This document shows positions 31,681 to 42,176 of a DNA stretch of 50,956 bases, piece by piece. Where the stretch lies: contig NZ_KK211100.1 in NCBI RefSeq assembly GCF_000620305.1, positions 1 to 50,956 of the forward strand, in the 5' to 3' direction. The position numbers and the translations under genes were made by a program. The notes beneath the pieces are model-generated. The model searched no databases, was not told the DNA's origin, and saw only the letters and a list, made by a program, of their open reading frames with translations. The stretch is from Desulfitibacter alkalitolerans DSM 16504 (GTDB lineage: Bacteria; Bacillota; DSM-16504; Desulfitibacterales; Desulfitibacteraceae). Position 1 is the first letter of the stretch, and every line of letters begins with the position of its first letter.

Positions 31681-33702
31681 ATGCCAAGATTTAGGGATTT
31701 ATGTCACAATTGTAGGCCTTCTGATGCTCCAAGGGTACCAGAACGTAAATTAAGAGAACGTTCAGTAGACCCAGCTGCATTAGAAATGCTCGAAAAAGCA
31801 AAACAAATTGGAGTGGATACTGCATACGACAGGGTCGTAGCCCAGCAGCCACAGTGTAAGTTTGGCTATGAAGGTATTTGTTGTAGAGTTTGTGCCATGG
31901 GACCATGTAGAATCAAAGATGGTGACGGTCCAGAAAGCAAGGGCATTTGTGGTGCCAATGCTTACACAATTGTTGCTAGAAACATAGTCAGATTGATAGC
32001 AGCTGGAACGTCCGCTCACTCAGACCATGGCAGACATATTGCAAAGGTATTGTTACACAGCGCCGAAGGCCACGCACCTGACTACAAAATAGCTGATGCC
32101 GACAAGTTAATGTCAGTTGCCAAAAAAGTCGGCCTTGATATTGAAGGAAAATCAATAGAGGAAGTTACAAAGGAAGTAGCTATAGCTGCTTTAACTGACT
32201 TTGGTAGATACACAGATGAACCACTTACATGGATCAATACTTTTATTACTGAAGGTAGAAAAGCAAAATTCAATGCTACAAATATTATGCCAAGCAGCAT
32301 AGATGGTTCTATCACCGGTCTGTTGCACCAGACTCATATTGGTGTAGATACTGATCCAGTTAATATTATCTTTGGTGGATTAAAAACTGCATTGTCAGAC
32401 TTAAATGGTTGTTCACTTTCAACAGACCTTACTGATATTTTGTTTGGTACTCCAAGGCCTGTTGTTACTGAAGCCAACCTTGCTGTACTTGAAAAAGATA
32501 AGGTTAATATTGTTGTCCATGGTCACAACCCATTGTTAAGCCAGATGGTTGTTAAGGCTGCCAGGGAAATGGAAGCTGAAGCCAAAAAAGCCGGTGCAAC
32601 AGGTATTGGCTTGTCAGGAATTTGCTGTACTGGTAATGAGGTATTGGTTAGAGAAGGCGTACAAATTGCAAGTAACTTCGCTTCCCAGGAATTAGCCATT
32701 ATGACAGGGGCTGTGGACGTTATGGTGGTTGACGTTCAGTGTATTATGCCTGGTTTAAGGGCTGTTTCTGAGTGTTTTGATACTAAAATTGTTACAACCA
32801 TGCCTATTTCCAAGATACCAGGTTCATATCACTTTGCTTTTGATGAAGAGCATGCTGTAGAATCTGCAAAGGCTATCATTAGATTAGCCATTGATACTTT
32901 TAAGGAAAGACAAGGAAAACAGGTTGATATTCCACAGATTAAAAACAAGGTAACTGCCGGTTTTAGTATGGAAGCCTTAAAAGAGATTTTTGGATGTGTC
33001 AACCCTGAAGAACCATTACAAGTCCTTGCAGATGCATTAGATTCTGGTGAAATCAAGGGTATTGCTTATCTAATTGGATGTAACAACTTAAAGGTAATGC
33101 AAGACGATACTCATTTAAAAATTGCCATGGAATTGGTGAAAAATGATGTACTTGTAATTTGTGGTGGCTGTTCAGCTCAAACATTTGCCAAGTATGGTCT
33201 ATTAACATCTGAAGCAGCTGAGCAATACGCTGGAGAAGGACTTAAGAAGTTCCTCAACCGCTTAAATGAAGCTGCTGGAGATAAATTGGACGAGAAACTT
33301 CCATTAATGTTTCATACCGGTTCTTGTGTTGACTATTCAAGGGGTGCAAGGCTAGCAAATGAATTAGCAACTTTAATGGGAATTGACATGCCCAAGCTTC
33401 CCTTTGTAGTTTCAGCTCCTGAAGCAATGAGCGAAAAGGCAGTTGCTATTGGTTGTTATTGGCTGGCGCTAGGTATTCCTGTTCATGTTGGTGTATTGCC
33501 TCCAATTGAAGGTAGTGACCTTGTATATGGTGTTGCCACTCAAATTGCATCTGATGTATTTGGTGGATACTTCATATTTGAAGTAGATGGAAATGTTGCT
33601 GCCAAGAAAATTCTGAATGCATTAGAATATCGTACTTGGAAGCTTGGAGTTCATAAGCAGACAGCAGAAAAATTTGAAACAAGCCTTTGCCAGGGTTATT
33701 AA
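31681..33702 (+). CDS. acsA: Bifunctional CODH/ACS complex, CO dehydrogenase (beta) subunit
   Basis: It reduces CO2 to CO for acetyl-CoA synthesis, or oxidises CO. The start is ATG 31681 after cagggaggt, giving 673 aa. Cysteines 59 and 67 (D-cluster) and 68, 71, 76 and 90 (B-cluster) repeat the spacing of Carboxydothermus CooSII (39, 47; 48, 51, 56, 70). Candidate C-cluster ligand segments LLHQTHIG, GICCTGNE, VDVQCIMPG, GCNNLKV, CGGCSAQTF and TGSCVDYS are all present. The extra N-terminus (CHNC at 8-11) is usual for AcsA. It forms an alpha2beta2 complex with AcsB, encoded 28 nt downstream. Confidence 0.96.
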   Translation: MPRFRDLCHNCRPSDAPRVPERKLRERSVDPAALEMLEKAKQIGVDTAYDRVVAQQPQCKFGYEGICCRVCAMGPCRIKDGDGPESKGICGANAYTIVARNIVRLIAAGTSAHSDHGRHIAKVLLHSAEGHAPDYKIADADKLMSVAKKVGLDIEGKSIEEVTKEVAIAALTDFGRYTDEPLTWINTFITEGRKAKFNATNIMPSSIDGSITGLLHQTHIGVDTDPVNIIFGGLKTALSDLNGCSLSTDLTDILFGTPRPVVTEANLAVLEKDKVNIVVHGHNPLLSQMVVKAAREMEAEAKKAGATGIGLSGICCTGNEVLVREGVQIASNFASQELAIMTGAVDVMVVDVQCIMPGLRAVSECFDTKIVTTMPISKIPGSYHFAFDEEHAVESAKAIIRLAIDTFKERQGKQVDIPQIKNKVTAGFSMEALKEIFGCVNPEEPLQVLADALDSGEIKGIAYLIGCNNLKVMQDDTHLKIAMELVKNDVLVICGGCSAQTFAKYGLLTSEAAEQYAGEGLKKFLNRLNEAAGDKLDEKLPLMFHTGSCVDYSRGARLANELATLMGIDMPKLPFVVSAPEAMSEKAVAIGCYWLALGIPVHVGVLPPIEGSDLVYGVATQIASDVFGGYFIFEVDGNVAAKKILNALEYRTWKLGVHKQTAEKFETSLCQGY

Positions 33703-33730
33703 AACTACTTCTTGAAAGGGGGATTATATA

Positions 33731-35911
33731 ATGTCTAATTTTGACCAAATTTATGAAGGTGTTATTACTGAAGGTCAGGAGCCAAAGAAATTATTTCAGC
33801 AAGTATATAATGGTGCGGTAATTGCTACAAGCTATGCTGAAATATTATTAAATAAAGCTATAGCCGATTTTGGAGCTAACCAGGAAATAGGTTATCCAGA
33901 TACAGCTTATTATCTGCCTGTTATTAGATCTTTAAGCGGTGAAGAAGTAACAAAACTAGGTGAACTTCCACCTATCCTTAACAGGTTAAGGGGTCAAATA
34001 TACGAGCCCCTTACCTTTGAAAATGCAAGATTAGCAGGTGAGGCAGTTTTATATGCAGCTGAAATCATTGAAACAGTACGTTATTTAAGAAAAGAAAATA
34101 TGAACGTGGATCCCTGGACTGGTTTCTTGGGAGACCCTGTAATTAGAAAATATGGTATTAAAATGGTTGACTGGTCAATTCCAGGTGTTGCCGTAATCTT
34201 AGGAAGAGCTAAAGACAGCGAGGCTGCAAAAACACTAGTTGCTGACTTAATGAGCAACGGCTTGATGATATTCCTTAGTGACGAGGTAATTGAACAGTTA
34301 TTAGAACAAGATGTTAAACTTGGTATTGACTATATTGCATTCCCGTTAGGAAACTTTACTCAAGTTGTTCACGCAGCCAACTTTGCTTTAAGGGCAGGTA
34401 TGGCTTTCGGCGGAATAGCACCTGGCTTGAGAGAAGAACACAGAGATTACCAACACAGAAGAGTTAAGGCTTTCATCCTTCACCTTGGTGAAAGAGATGA
34501 AGTAAAAACATCTGCTGAGATGGGATGTATCTTCCTAGGCTTCCCAGTAATTACTGATCAACCCCTTGCTGAAGACGAGCAGATAAAAGACTGGTATATT
34601 TCTCAACCAGATTACAGTAAAATGATCCAGACTGCCTTGGAAGTTAGAGGAATTAAGATCGTTAAGGCTAAAATTGATTTGCCAGTTAACTTTGGCCCAG
34701 CCTTCAAAGGTGAAACAATTCGTAAAGCTGACATGTACGTTGAAATGGGCGGCGGTAAAACAACTTCATTTGAATTAGTTTGTTCCGTTGGTGAAAATGA
34801 AATAGAGGATGGGAAAATTGAAGTTATTGGTCCTGAACTTGATGAAATAGAAGAAGGTTCAAGAATCCCCTTTGGTTTAATGATAGATATTTATGGGCGT
34901 AAAATGCAAACAGACTTTGAAAGTGTTCTTGAAAGAAGAATCCATGACTTCATCAACTACGGTGAAGGGTTATGGCATACAGCTCAAAGAGATATTAACT
35001 GGTTAAGAGTCAGTAAAGATGCAAAAGCTAAAGGAATCAAATTCAAGCATTATGGAGATATATTAATAACCAAATTTAAGAGTGAATTCCCAGCCATTGT
35101 TGACAGGGTTCAAGTTACAATAATTACGGATCCTGCCGCTGTTGAAGAAAAAGTTCAGATTGCCAGGGCAAAATACAGGGAAAGAGACGATAGAATGAGA
35201 GGTTTAACTGACGATAAGGTTCAAGAATTTTACTCCTGCACCTTATGTCAATCCTTTGCTCCTAACCACGTATGTATAGTTACTCCTGAAAGGGTAGGTC
35301 TATGTGGAGCTGTTAGCTGGTTAGACGGCAGAGCATCTTATGAAATTAACAGCACAGGCCCTAACCAACCTATACCTAAAGGTGAAGCTATTAATGATGT
35401 TACAGGCGAATGGAAGAGTTGTAATGATTTCATTTTCACTACATCTAACAGATCAATAGAAAGTGTTTGTATGTATACCTTAATGGAAAAACCAATGACC
35501 TCATGCGGCTGCTTTGAAGCCATCATGGCAATTGTACCTGAAGCAAATGGTATAATGCTTACAATGCGTGAGCATAGTGGTGATACTCCCTGTGGCATGA
35601 CCTTCTCCACACTAGCTGGTATGATTGGTGGAGGGGTTCAAACACCTGGTTTCATGGGCATTGGCAAGAGTTATATAGTTAGTAGAAAATTTATTACCGC
35701 TGACGGTGGTATTGCAAGAATTGTGTGGATGCCAAAAGCTTTAAAAGAATTCCTAAGGGATGACTTTGTCAAAAGAAGTGTTGAAGAAGGCCTTGGAGAA
35801 GATTTTATCGACAAAATTGCAGATGAGACAATCGGAACTACTGTTGATGAAATACTTCCCTTTCTCGAGGAAAAAGGACATCCAGCATTAACCATGGAAC
35901 CTTTAATGTAA
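33731..35911 (+). CDS. acsB: Acetyl-CoA synthase (alpha) subunit of CODH/ACS
   Basis: It joins CO, a methyl group from the corrinoid protein and coenzyme A. The 726-aa length equals the full bacterial form, with the N-terminal domain that docks to AcsA and forms the CO tunnel. A-cluster ligands are visible: C-x2-C-x8-C-x9-C starting at CTLCQSF (the spacing of Moorella C506/C509/C518/C528), and the CGC motif in TSCGCFEAI that holds the distal nickel. The start follows gaaaggggga. It is followed by a 12-bp hairpin without a T-run before acsC. Confidence 0.96.
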   Translation: MSNFDQIYEGVITEGQEPKKLFQQVYNGAVIATSYAEILLNKAIADFGANQEIGYPDTAYYLPVIRSLSGEEVTKLGELPPILNRLRGQIYEPLTFENARLAGEAVLYAAEIIETVRYLRKENMNVDPWTGFLGDPVIRKYGIKMVDWSIPGVAVILGRAKDSEAAKTLVADLMSNGLMIFLSDEVIEQLLEQDVKLGIDYIAFPLGNFTQVVHAANFALRAGMAFGGIAPGLREEHRDYQHRRVKAFILHLGERDEVKTSAEMGCIFLGFPVITDQPLAEDEQIKDWYISQPDYSKMIQTALEVRGIKIVKAKIDLPVNFGPAFKGETIRKADMYVEMGGGKTTSFELVCSVGENEIEDGKIEVIGPELDEIEEGSRIPFGLMIDIYGRKMQTDFESVLERRIHDFINYGEGLWHTAQRDINWLRVSKDAKAKGIKFKHYGDILITKFKSEFPAIVDRVQVTIITDPAAVEEKVQIARAKYRERDDRMRGLTDDKVQEFYSCTLCQSFAPNHVCIVTPERVGLCGAVSWLDGRASYEINSTGPNQPIPKGEAINDVTGEWKSCNDFIFTTSNRSIESVCMYTLMEKPMTSCGCFEAIMAIVPEANGIMLTMREHSGDTPCGMTFSTLAGMIGGGVQTPGFMGIGKSYIVSRKFITADGGIARIVWMPKALKEFLRDDFVKRSVEEGLGEDFIDKIADETIGTTVDEILPFLEEKGHPALTMEPLM

Positions 35912-35918
35912 TTAATTT

Positions 35919-35945
35919 TTGGGTGCTGTTTTTAACGGCACCCAA
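35919..35945 (+). other. Intercistronic hairpin between acsB and acsC
   Basis: A 12-bp stem (ttgggtgctgtt / aacggcacccaa, one G-U) with a 3-nt loop. The next bases are ccacaataaaaac, so there is no U-tract. It is more likely an RNA-stability or processing element than a terminator. Confidence 0.65.
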
Positions 35946-35999
35946 CCACAATAAAAACATATTAATTATGCAACTTTAATTTAGAAAGGGGATCAGTTT

Positions 36000-37337
36000 A
36001 TGGGCTTAACAGGTTTGGAAATTTACAAACAACTTCCAAAAAAGAACTGTGGAGAATGTGGACCTCCAACTTGCCTAGCATTTGCCATGAATCTCGCAAG
36101 TGGTAAAGCAGCATTGGATGCTTGTCCATATGTAAGTGATGCAGCAAGGGAAGCATTAGAATCAGCATCAGCTCCCCCAATCGCTTTAGTAAAAGTTGGT
36201 ACTGGGGATTATGTTGTGGAAATGGGTGACGAAACAGAACTATTCCGTCATGATAAGAAGTTTTACCACGAAACTGCATTTGCCATAAAGGTTAGTGACA
36301 ACTTGTCAGAAGAAGAAATTAACGAAAAGATTAAGGCTATTAACAGCTTGGTAATTGAAAGAGTTGGTATGCACTATAAAGCACAGTTTGTAGCCATTGA
36401 TAATGAATCAGGTAATGCAGACGCATTTGTAAAGGCTGTTGAGGTAGCTAATAGCATTACAGATATGCCATTAGTTTTAATGTCTAAAAATGTCTCTGCT
36501 ATTGGAAAGGCGCTTGATATAGCAGCTGATAAGAAGCCTCTGGTTTACGCAGCTACAGAAGAAAACTACGAAGAAATGACTAGTTTAGCTAAGGAAAAAA
36601 ATGTTCCTCTAGCTGTGTATGCAGAAGGCTTGGATGCTTTAGCTGACCTGGTTCAAAAAATAGTTAACTTAGGACATAAGCAGCTGGTTTTAGATCCAGG
36701 CAGCAGAGATCTATCCCAAACCATTGCTAACTTTGTACAGATTCGTCGTCAGGCTATTAAGAAAAAATTCAGACCATTTGGTTACCCTGTCATGGCGTTT
36801 ACTCAGTCTGCTGAGCCTTTAGAGGAAGTTGTTGAGGCAGTTTCATTAACAGGTAGATATGCAAGCCTGGTTGTAATGAATACAGCCGATCCAGCTCATA
36901 TGGTTCCATTAATGTCCTGGAGACAGAACCTATATACAGACCCACAGGTTCCAATTCAAGTTCAGGAAAAAGTCTATGCTGTGGGTGAAGTTAATGAAAA
37001 TTCACCTGTTTATATCACAACTAATTTTTCATTATCCTTCTACACAGTACAAGGTGAAGTTGAATCCAGTAAGATTCCTTCATATATTATTCCAATCAAT
37101 ACTGATGGAACTTCAGTATTAACTGCATATTCAGCAGGCAAATACGAACCTGAGCAAATCGCTGCAGTTCTTAAGAAAATAGGTATTGAAGATCAGGTAA
37201 AACATAGAAACGTTGTTATTCCAGGCCTGGTTGCTGTTATAAGTGGTAAGCTTGAGGATGCATCCGGATGGAAAGTTATCGTTGGGCCAAGAGAAGCTTC
37301 AGGTATACCATCTTTTGCCAAGAGTCAATTTGCGTAG
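36000..37337 (+). CDS. acsC: Corrinoid/iron-sulfur protein, large subunit
   Basis: With AcsD it carries the methyl group on cobalamin from methyl-tetrahydrofolate to the A-cluster. In 445 aa the N-terminus holds the low-potential [4Fe-4S] cluster (C17, C20, C25 and C42: NCGECGPPTC then DACPYV), a TIM barrel follows, and the C-terminal ~130 residues are the B12-binding domain, which extends to IVGPREASGIPSF. The start follows gaaagggga. The protein is reactivated by the RACo-type protein encoded next. Confidence 0.95.
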   Translation: MGLTGLEIYKQLPKKNCGECGPPTCLAFAMNLASGKAALDACPYVSDAAREALESASAPPIALVKVGTGDYVVEMGDETELFRHDKKFYHETAFAIKVSDNLSEEEINEKIKAINSLVIERVGMHYKAQFVAIDNESGNADAFVKAVEVANSITDMPLVLMSKNVSAIGKALDIAADKKPLVYAATEENYEEMTSLAKEKNVPLAVYAEGLDALADLVQKIVNLGHKQLVLDPGSRDLSQTIANFVQIRRQAIKKKFRPFGYPVMAFTQSAEPLEEVVEAVSLTGRYASLVVMNTADPAHMVPLMSWRQNLYTDPQVPIQVQEKVYAVGEVNENSPVYITTNFSLSFYTVQGEVESSKIPSYIIPINTDGTSVLTAYSAGKYEPEQIAAVLKKIGIEDQVKHRNVVIPGLVAVISGKLEDASGWKVIVGPREASGIPSFAKSQFA

Positions 37338-37348
37338 GAGCTGATTAA

Positions 37349-39262
37349 ATGAAATACACGGTGACCTTTCTCCCAGATAAAATTATAACAGAAACAGAAG
37401 CCGGTAAATCTTTACTCCATGCTGCAAACTCTGCAGGTATTGGAATAAAGAGTTCTTGTGGCAGTGAAGGCACCTGTGGACGATGTAAGGTAAAGGTTGT
37501 AGAAGGAAAGTACCTCTACGATGAAAGATTTACTTGTACATTACCCGAAAAATACCGAGATGCTGGCTTTATCCTAGCCTGCAAGGCATATGTTGAGGAT
37601 AACATAACTGTAGAAATTCCTGCAGAATCTAGATTAGATGAGCATCAAGTTTTACTGGAAGATAAGCAAGGTGTTTTAGCGGAAAAGGATCTGCCCATAT
37701 TAAATGGATATACACTAGATCCCTTATGCAAAAAAATACGGCTAACCATGGATGCTCCAAATCTAACTGAGATTATTAGTGATGTATCAAGATTGGAAAC
37801 AGAACTATCTAAACAAGCTGGTATCAAAAAACCCATAATCGGACTGCCAGTATTGACCCAAATGGCCGAAAACCTTAGAAAAGAAAATTGGCAGGTTACA
37901 GTTACTGTTGCTTATAATGGTAGAGATTATGAGATAGTTCGAATAGAACCTGGACATGATACAAATCCGTGTTATGGTATTGCAGTAGATATTGGTACTA
38001 CTACAGTAGTAGCCAGCTTAGTAGACATGGAGAAGGGATTGTCCATTGAAAAATTAGGAACATATAATCGTCAAGCCAAGCTGGGTGATGATGTAGTTTC
38101 TAGAATGATACATTGTTCCTCTGAACAAAATGGATTAGAGGAGCTGCAAAATCTTGTTGTTCAAACCATTAATGATTTAACAGGTAAATTAATAGTTAGA
38201 AACAACCTTTCACCTGATGACATAGGAATAATGGTTACCTCTGCCAATACAACCATGACCCATCTTTTTTTAGGTCTACATCCCAAGTATATTAGGTTGG
38301 AGCCATACGTTCCTACTGCAACCTTTGCACCAGTAGTTAAAGGTAAAGAACTAGGATTGCAGATCCATCCTGAAGGACTTGTATATAGTTTTCCTGCTGT
38401 AGCAAGTTATGTAGGGGGGGACATTGTCTCAGGAGCACTCATCACAAATATATCTAAAAAAGAGGAGCTTACTCTTTTCATAGATATTGGTACTAATGGA
38501 GAAATAGTGCTAGGCAATCAAGATTGGCTAATCAGCTGTGCATGTTCTGCTGGGCCAGCTTTTGAAGGTGGCGGTATAACTTATGGGACACGGGCTATGA
38601 AGGGAGCCATTGAGAGAGTAGAAATTGACAATGATACCTTTGATGTTAAGGTTAGTACAATAGATTCTGCTAAGGCAATTGGTATTTGTGGTTCTGGTTT
38701 AATAGATTGCATAGCTAAAATGCACCAGGTGGGAATAATAGATAGAACAGGTACCTTCCAGGATACAGAATCCAGGAGAGTACAAATTACCCATGACGAT
38801 AAGCTTTTCATCCTAGTATGGAAAGAAGAATCAGGTATTGGTAAGGATATATATATTTCTGAAAATGACATTAAAAACCTGATAAGATCAAAAGGTGCCG
38901 TTTTTGCCGGTATTCAAAGTCTTTTGAAAACATTACAATTAGAGATTGAGCTGATTGATAAGATTTTGATTGCTGGAGGATTTGGTAACTATTTAAATAT
39001 TTCCGATGCAGTTAGAATAGGCTTATTGCCAGACCTGCCAATTGAAAAATATGAATTTGTTGGGAACACCTCTCTAAAAGGTGCAGAGTTGGCTTTAATA
39101 TCCAAGGAGGCATGGAATCATGCCGAGATTATTGGTAAAATGATGACATATTTGGAGCTATCAGTAGGCAACCTTTTTATGGATGAGTTTATGCAGGCCA
39201 TTTTCTTACCTCATACTGATTTGAAGCTATTTCCTTCAGTTGAATTACACACTAATTTATAA
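37349..39262 (+). CDS. acsV: Reductive activator of the corrinoid/iron-sulfur protein (RACo type)
   Basis: An ATP-dependent activator that reduces inactive Co(II) corrinoid back to Co(I). In 637 aa an N-terminal [2Fe-2S] ferredoxin domain (SSCGSEGTCGRCKV with a fourth Cys in LACKAY) is followed by a linker and an actin-like ASKHA (DUF4445) domain with VDIGTTTVVASL, LFIDIGTNGEIVLG and LIAGGFGNYL. The start is 12 nt after the acsC stop. This is the orf7 position of acs clusters as I recall them from Moorella. Confidence 0.92.
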   Translation: MKYTVTFLPDKIITETEAGKSLLHAANSAGIGIKSSCGSEGTCGRCKVKVVEGKYLYDERFTCTLPEKYRDAGFILACKAYVEDNITVEIPAESRLDEHQVLLEDKQGVLAEKDLPILNGYTLDPLCKKIRLTMDAPNLTEIISDVSRLETELSKQAGIKKPIIGLPVLTQMAENLRKENWQVTVTVAYNGRDYEIVRIEPGHDTNPCYGIAVDIGTTTVVASLVDMEKGLSIEKLGTYNRQAKLGDDVVSRMIHCSSEQNGLEELQNLVVQTINDLTGKLIVRNNLSPDDIGIMVTSANTTMTHLFLGLHPKYIRLEPYVPTATFAPVVKGKELGLQIHPEGLVYSFPAVASYVGGDIVSGALITNISKKEELTLFIDIGTNGEIVLGNQDWLISCACSAGPAFEGGGITYGTRAMKGAIERVEIDNDTFDVKVSTIDSAKAIGICGSGLIDCIAKMHQVGIIDRTGTFQDTESRRVQITHDDKLFILVWKEESGIGKDIYISENDIKNLIRSKGAVFAGIQSLLKTLQLEIELIDKILIAGGFGNYLNISDAVRIGLLPDLPIEKYEFVGNTSLKGAELALISKEAWNHAEIIGKMMTYLELSVGNLFMDEFMQAIFLPHTDLKLFPSVELHTNL

Positions 39263-39280
39263 AATAGGCGGTGATCCACC

Positions 39281-40042
39281 ATGACTGTAACAATAGCCGT
39301 AGCAGGCAAGGGAGGAACAGGTAAAACCACTTTTGCAGCCTTGGTAATTAGAAATCTAGTAAGTGCCAATAAGGGAAGCGTATTTGCCGTAGATGCTGAT
39401 CCCAATTCTAACCTTAACGAGGCTTTAGGTTTAAAAGTAGATAAGGCCATTTCAGAAATATTAGAGGCGACCAAGGATCCAAAGGCGGTTCCTGAAGGTA
39501 TGAGTAAACATATGTTCATTGAATATATGCTCTCAAAGGCTATTATTGAAACTAAACATATGGATTTACTGGTTATGGGAGGTCCGCAGGGTCCTGGATG
39601 CTATTGTTATCCAAATGATATATTAAAGGGTAATATGGATAAACTAACTCCAAATTATGATTATGTGGTAGTAGATAATGAAGCTGGGCTAGAGCATATA
39701 AGCAGAGGCACTATTAAAAAGGTTAATTACCTATTTGTTATTAGTGATAGTTCAGTTAGAGGTATTAGATCTGCAGGCAGGGTGCGGGAGCTTATCCAAT
39801 CACTTCAAAGCAAAATAGACAAGGTTTATCTTGTAATCACCAAGATCATCAATGAGAAGCAGTTGGATACATTAATGCCTGAGATTGAAAAGACTGGATT
39901 AGATTTTATTGGGTATATCCCAATGGACGAGCAGGTTGTAGATTTTGATCTGCAAGCAAAACCTTTATTTGACTTGCCGGATGACAGCAAAGCAGTTCAA
40001 TCCATTAAGCAAATTCTCGATAAGTCAGTTTTTAATAATTAA
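39281..40042 (+). CDS. acsF: CooC-type ATPase, acetyl-CoA synthase maturation factor
   Basis: A second MinD/SIMIBI ATPase of 253 aa, with AGKGGTGKTT as P-loop, VDADPNSNLN as switch I and a CxC in GPGCYCYPND. It is clearly related to but distinct from the CooC at 30876. Position between acsV and acsD and sequence class fit AcsF, proposed to load nickel into acetyl-CoA synthase. The start follows aggcggtgat. Having both ATPases in one operon suggests that each serves one nickel site. Confidence 0.88.
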   Translation: MTVTIAVAGKGGTGKTTFAALVIRNLVSANKGSVFAVDADPNSNLNEALGLKVDKAISEILEATKDPKAVPEGMSKHMFIEYMLSKAIIETKHMDLLVMGGPQGPGCYCYPNDILKGNMDKLTPNYDYVVVDNEAGLEHISRGTIKKVNYLFVISDSSVRGIRSAGRVRELIQSLQSKIDKVYLVITKIINEKQLDTLMPEIEKTGLDFIGYIPMDEQVVDFDLQAKPLFDLPDDSKAVQSIKQILDKSVFNN

Positions 40043-40069
40043 TTTTATCATTGGAAAGGAGAGAAGTTT

Positions 40070-41032
40070 ATGGCAGTAGCAATATTAAAAGATAGAAACC
40101 CTTCTAAGGTTATTGAAGTAACAATTGGCGCCACCAAGGAACAAGGTGGTACCCGTTCTCACACTATCACTGTTGGCGGAGATTCTGCACTTCCATTTCT
40201 TCATTTTGAAGGTGAATTTCCTAACAAGCCTGTTGTAGCTATGGAAGTTCAAGACATGATTCCACGTTGGGGTGAAACCCTAAAAAATGAACTTAGTGAC
40301 GTATGGGGTAATCCTGCAGAGTGGGCCCAAAAGTGCGTAGAGGACTTTGGAGCAGATTTAATTTACCTTAAGTTAGATGGTGCTCATCCTGACGAAGCCA
40401 ATCATTCCCCAGAAAAGTGTGCTGAAATAGTAAAAAAAGTACTTGAAACCGTAAGCGTACCATTAATTGTTTCAGGCTGCGAAGTTGAAGAAAAAGATAA
40501 TGAGGTATTACCAGTTGTTGCTGAGGCAGCTGCAGGTGAAAACCTTCTTTTAGGTGTAGCTGAACAGGATAATTACAAAACATTAACGGCTGCATGCATG
40601 GTCCACAAGCATAACATAATTGCTCGTTCACCTCTTGATATTAACATCTGCAAGCAGCTTAACATTTTAATTACTGAAATGAACCTTCCTGCTAACAGAA
40701 TAGTTATTGACCCAACTATTGGTGGCCTTGGATATGGAATAGAATATGCATATTCTATTCTTGAAAGGGCTAGATTAGGTGCGTTACAGGGAGACAAAAT
40801 GCTTGCAATGCCAATCATTGCAACTGCAGGTTATGAATCATGGAAAACAAAAGAAGCTAATGCTGTAGTTCCAGAGTGGGGTAATGTAGTAGATAGAGGT
40901 ATTCTATGGGAAACAGTTACAGCTACTTCTCTATTGCAAGCTGGAGTGCACATCTTATTAATCAGGCATCCAAAATCTGTTCAATTAATCAAAAAAAATA
41001 TTGCTCAATTAATGACGCCAAACCAGTTATAA
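40070..41032 (+). CDS. acsD: Corrinoid/iron-sulfur protein, small subunit
   Basis: A 320-aa TIM-barrel partner of AcsC; it helps hold the corrinoid and docks the methyltransferase AcsE. It starts [20 protein letters not shown] and includes [10 protein letters not shown], the FEGEFPN strand, [16 protein letters not shown] and the C-terminal [14 protein letters not shown]. The ribosome site is ggaaaggagag. It is followed by an 11-bp hairpin before acsE. Confidence 0.95.
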   Translation: MAVAILKDRNPSKVIEVTIGATKEQGGTRSHTITVGGDSALPFLHFEGEFPNKPVVAMEVQDMIPRWGETLKNELSDVWGNPAEWAQKCVEDFGADLIYLKLDGAHPDEANHSPEKCAEIVKKVLETVSVPLIVSGCEVEEKDNEVLPVVAEAAAGENLLLGVAEQDNYKTLTAACMVHKHNIIARSPLDINICKQLNILITEMNLPANRIVIDPTIGGLGYGIEYAYSILERARLGALQGDKMLAMPIIATAGYESWKTKEANAVVPEWGNVVDRGILWETVTATSLLQAGVHILLIRHPKSVQLIKKNIAQLMTPNQL

Positions 41033-41050
41033 AACGAAACTTTAATTTAA

Positions 41051-41917
<867 letters not shown>

Positions 41918-41927
41918 TTTACCATCC

Positions 41928-41966
41928 AAAAATGGGTTAGACCATTAGGCCTAGCCCATTTTTTAT
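41928..41966 (+). terminator. Terminator of the acs operon
   Basis: The 12-bp stem aaaatgggttag / ctagcccatttt with one T-G pair is followed by tttat. metF downstream therefore needs its own promoter, though I cannot point to one in the 210-nt A+T-rich gap. Confidence 0.85.
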
Positions 41967-42176
41967 CCTAGAAATAAAATTTTTCAAGAAGTTCTCATGA
42001 TTACAATAATAAAATACCAGAAATTCCATGAATTCCTCCTGGAAAGATGGTTGTCTATAGTCAACTTTTCAGTTAAAATACACTATAGTAATATTTTCAA
42101 GTATTAAAATATTCATAATATATCTTTTTTTTACACTACAGCAATATTCTAATACAAGCTTTGGGGGTTGAGAATA

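Noticed and set aside
35919-35945. Terminator separating acsB from acsC
   Set aside because: The stem is strong but is followed by ccacaataaaaac, with no U-tract, so operon continuity is more likely.
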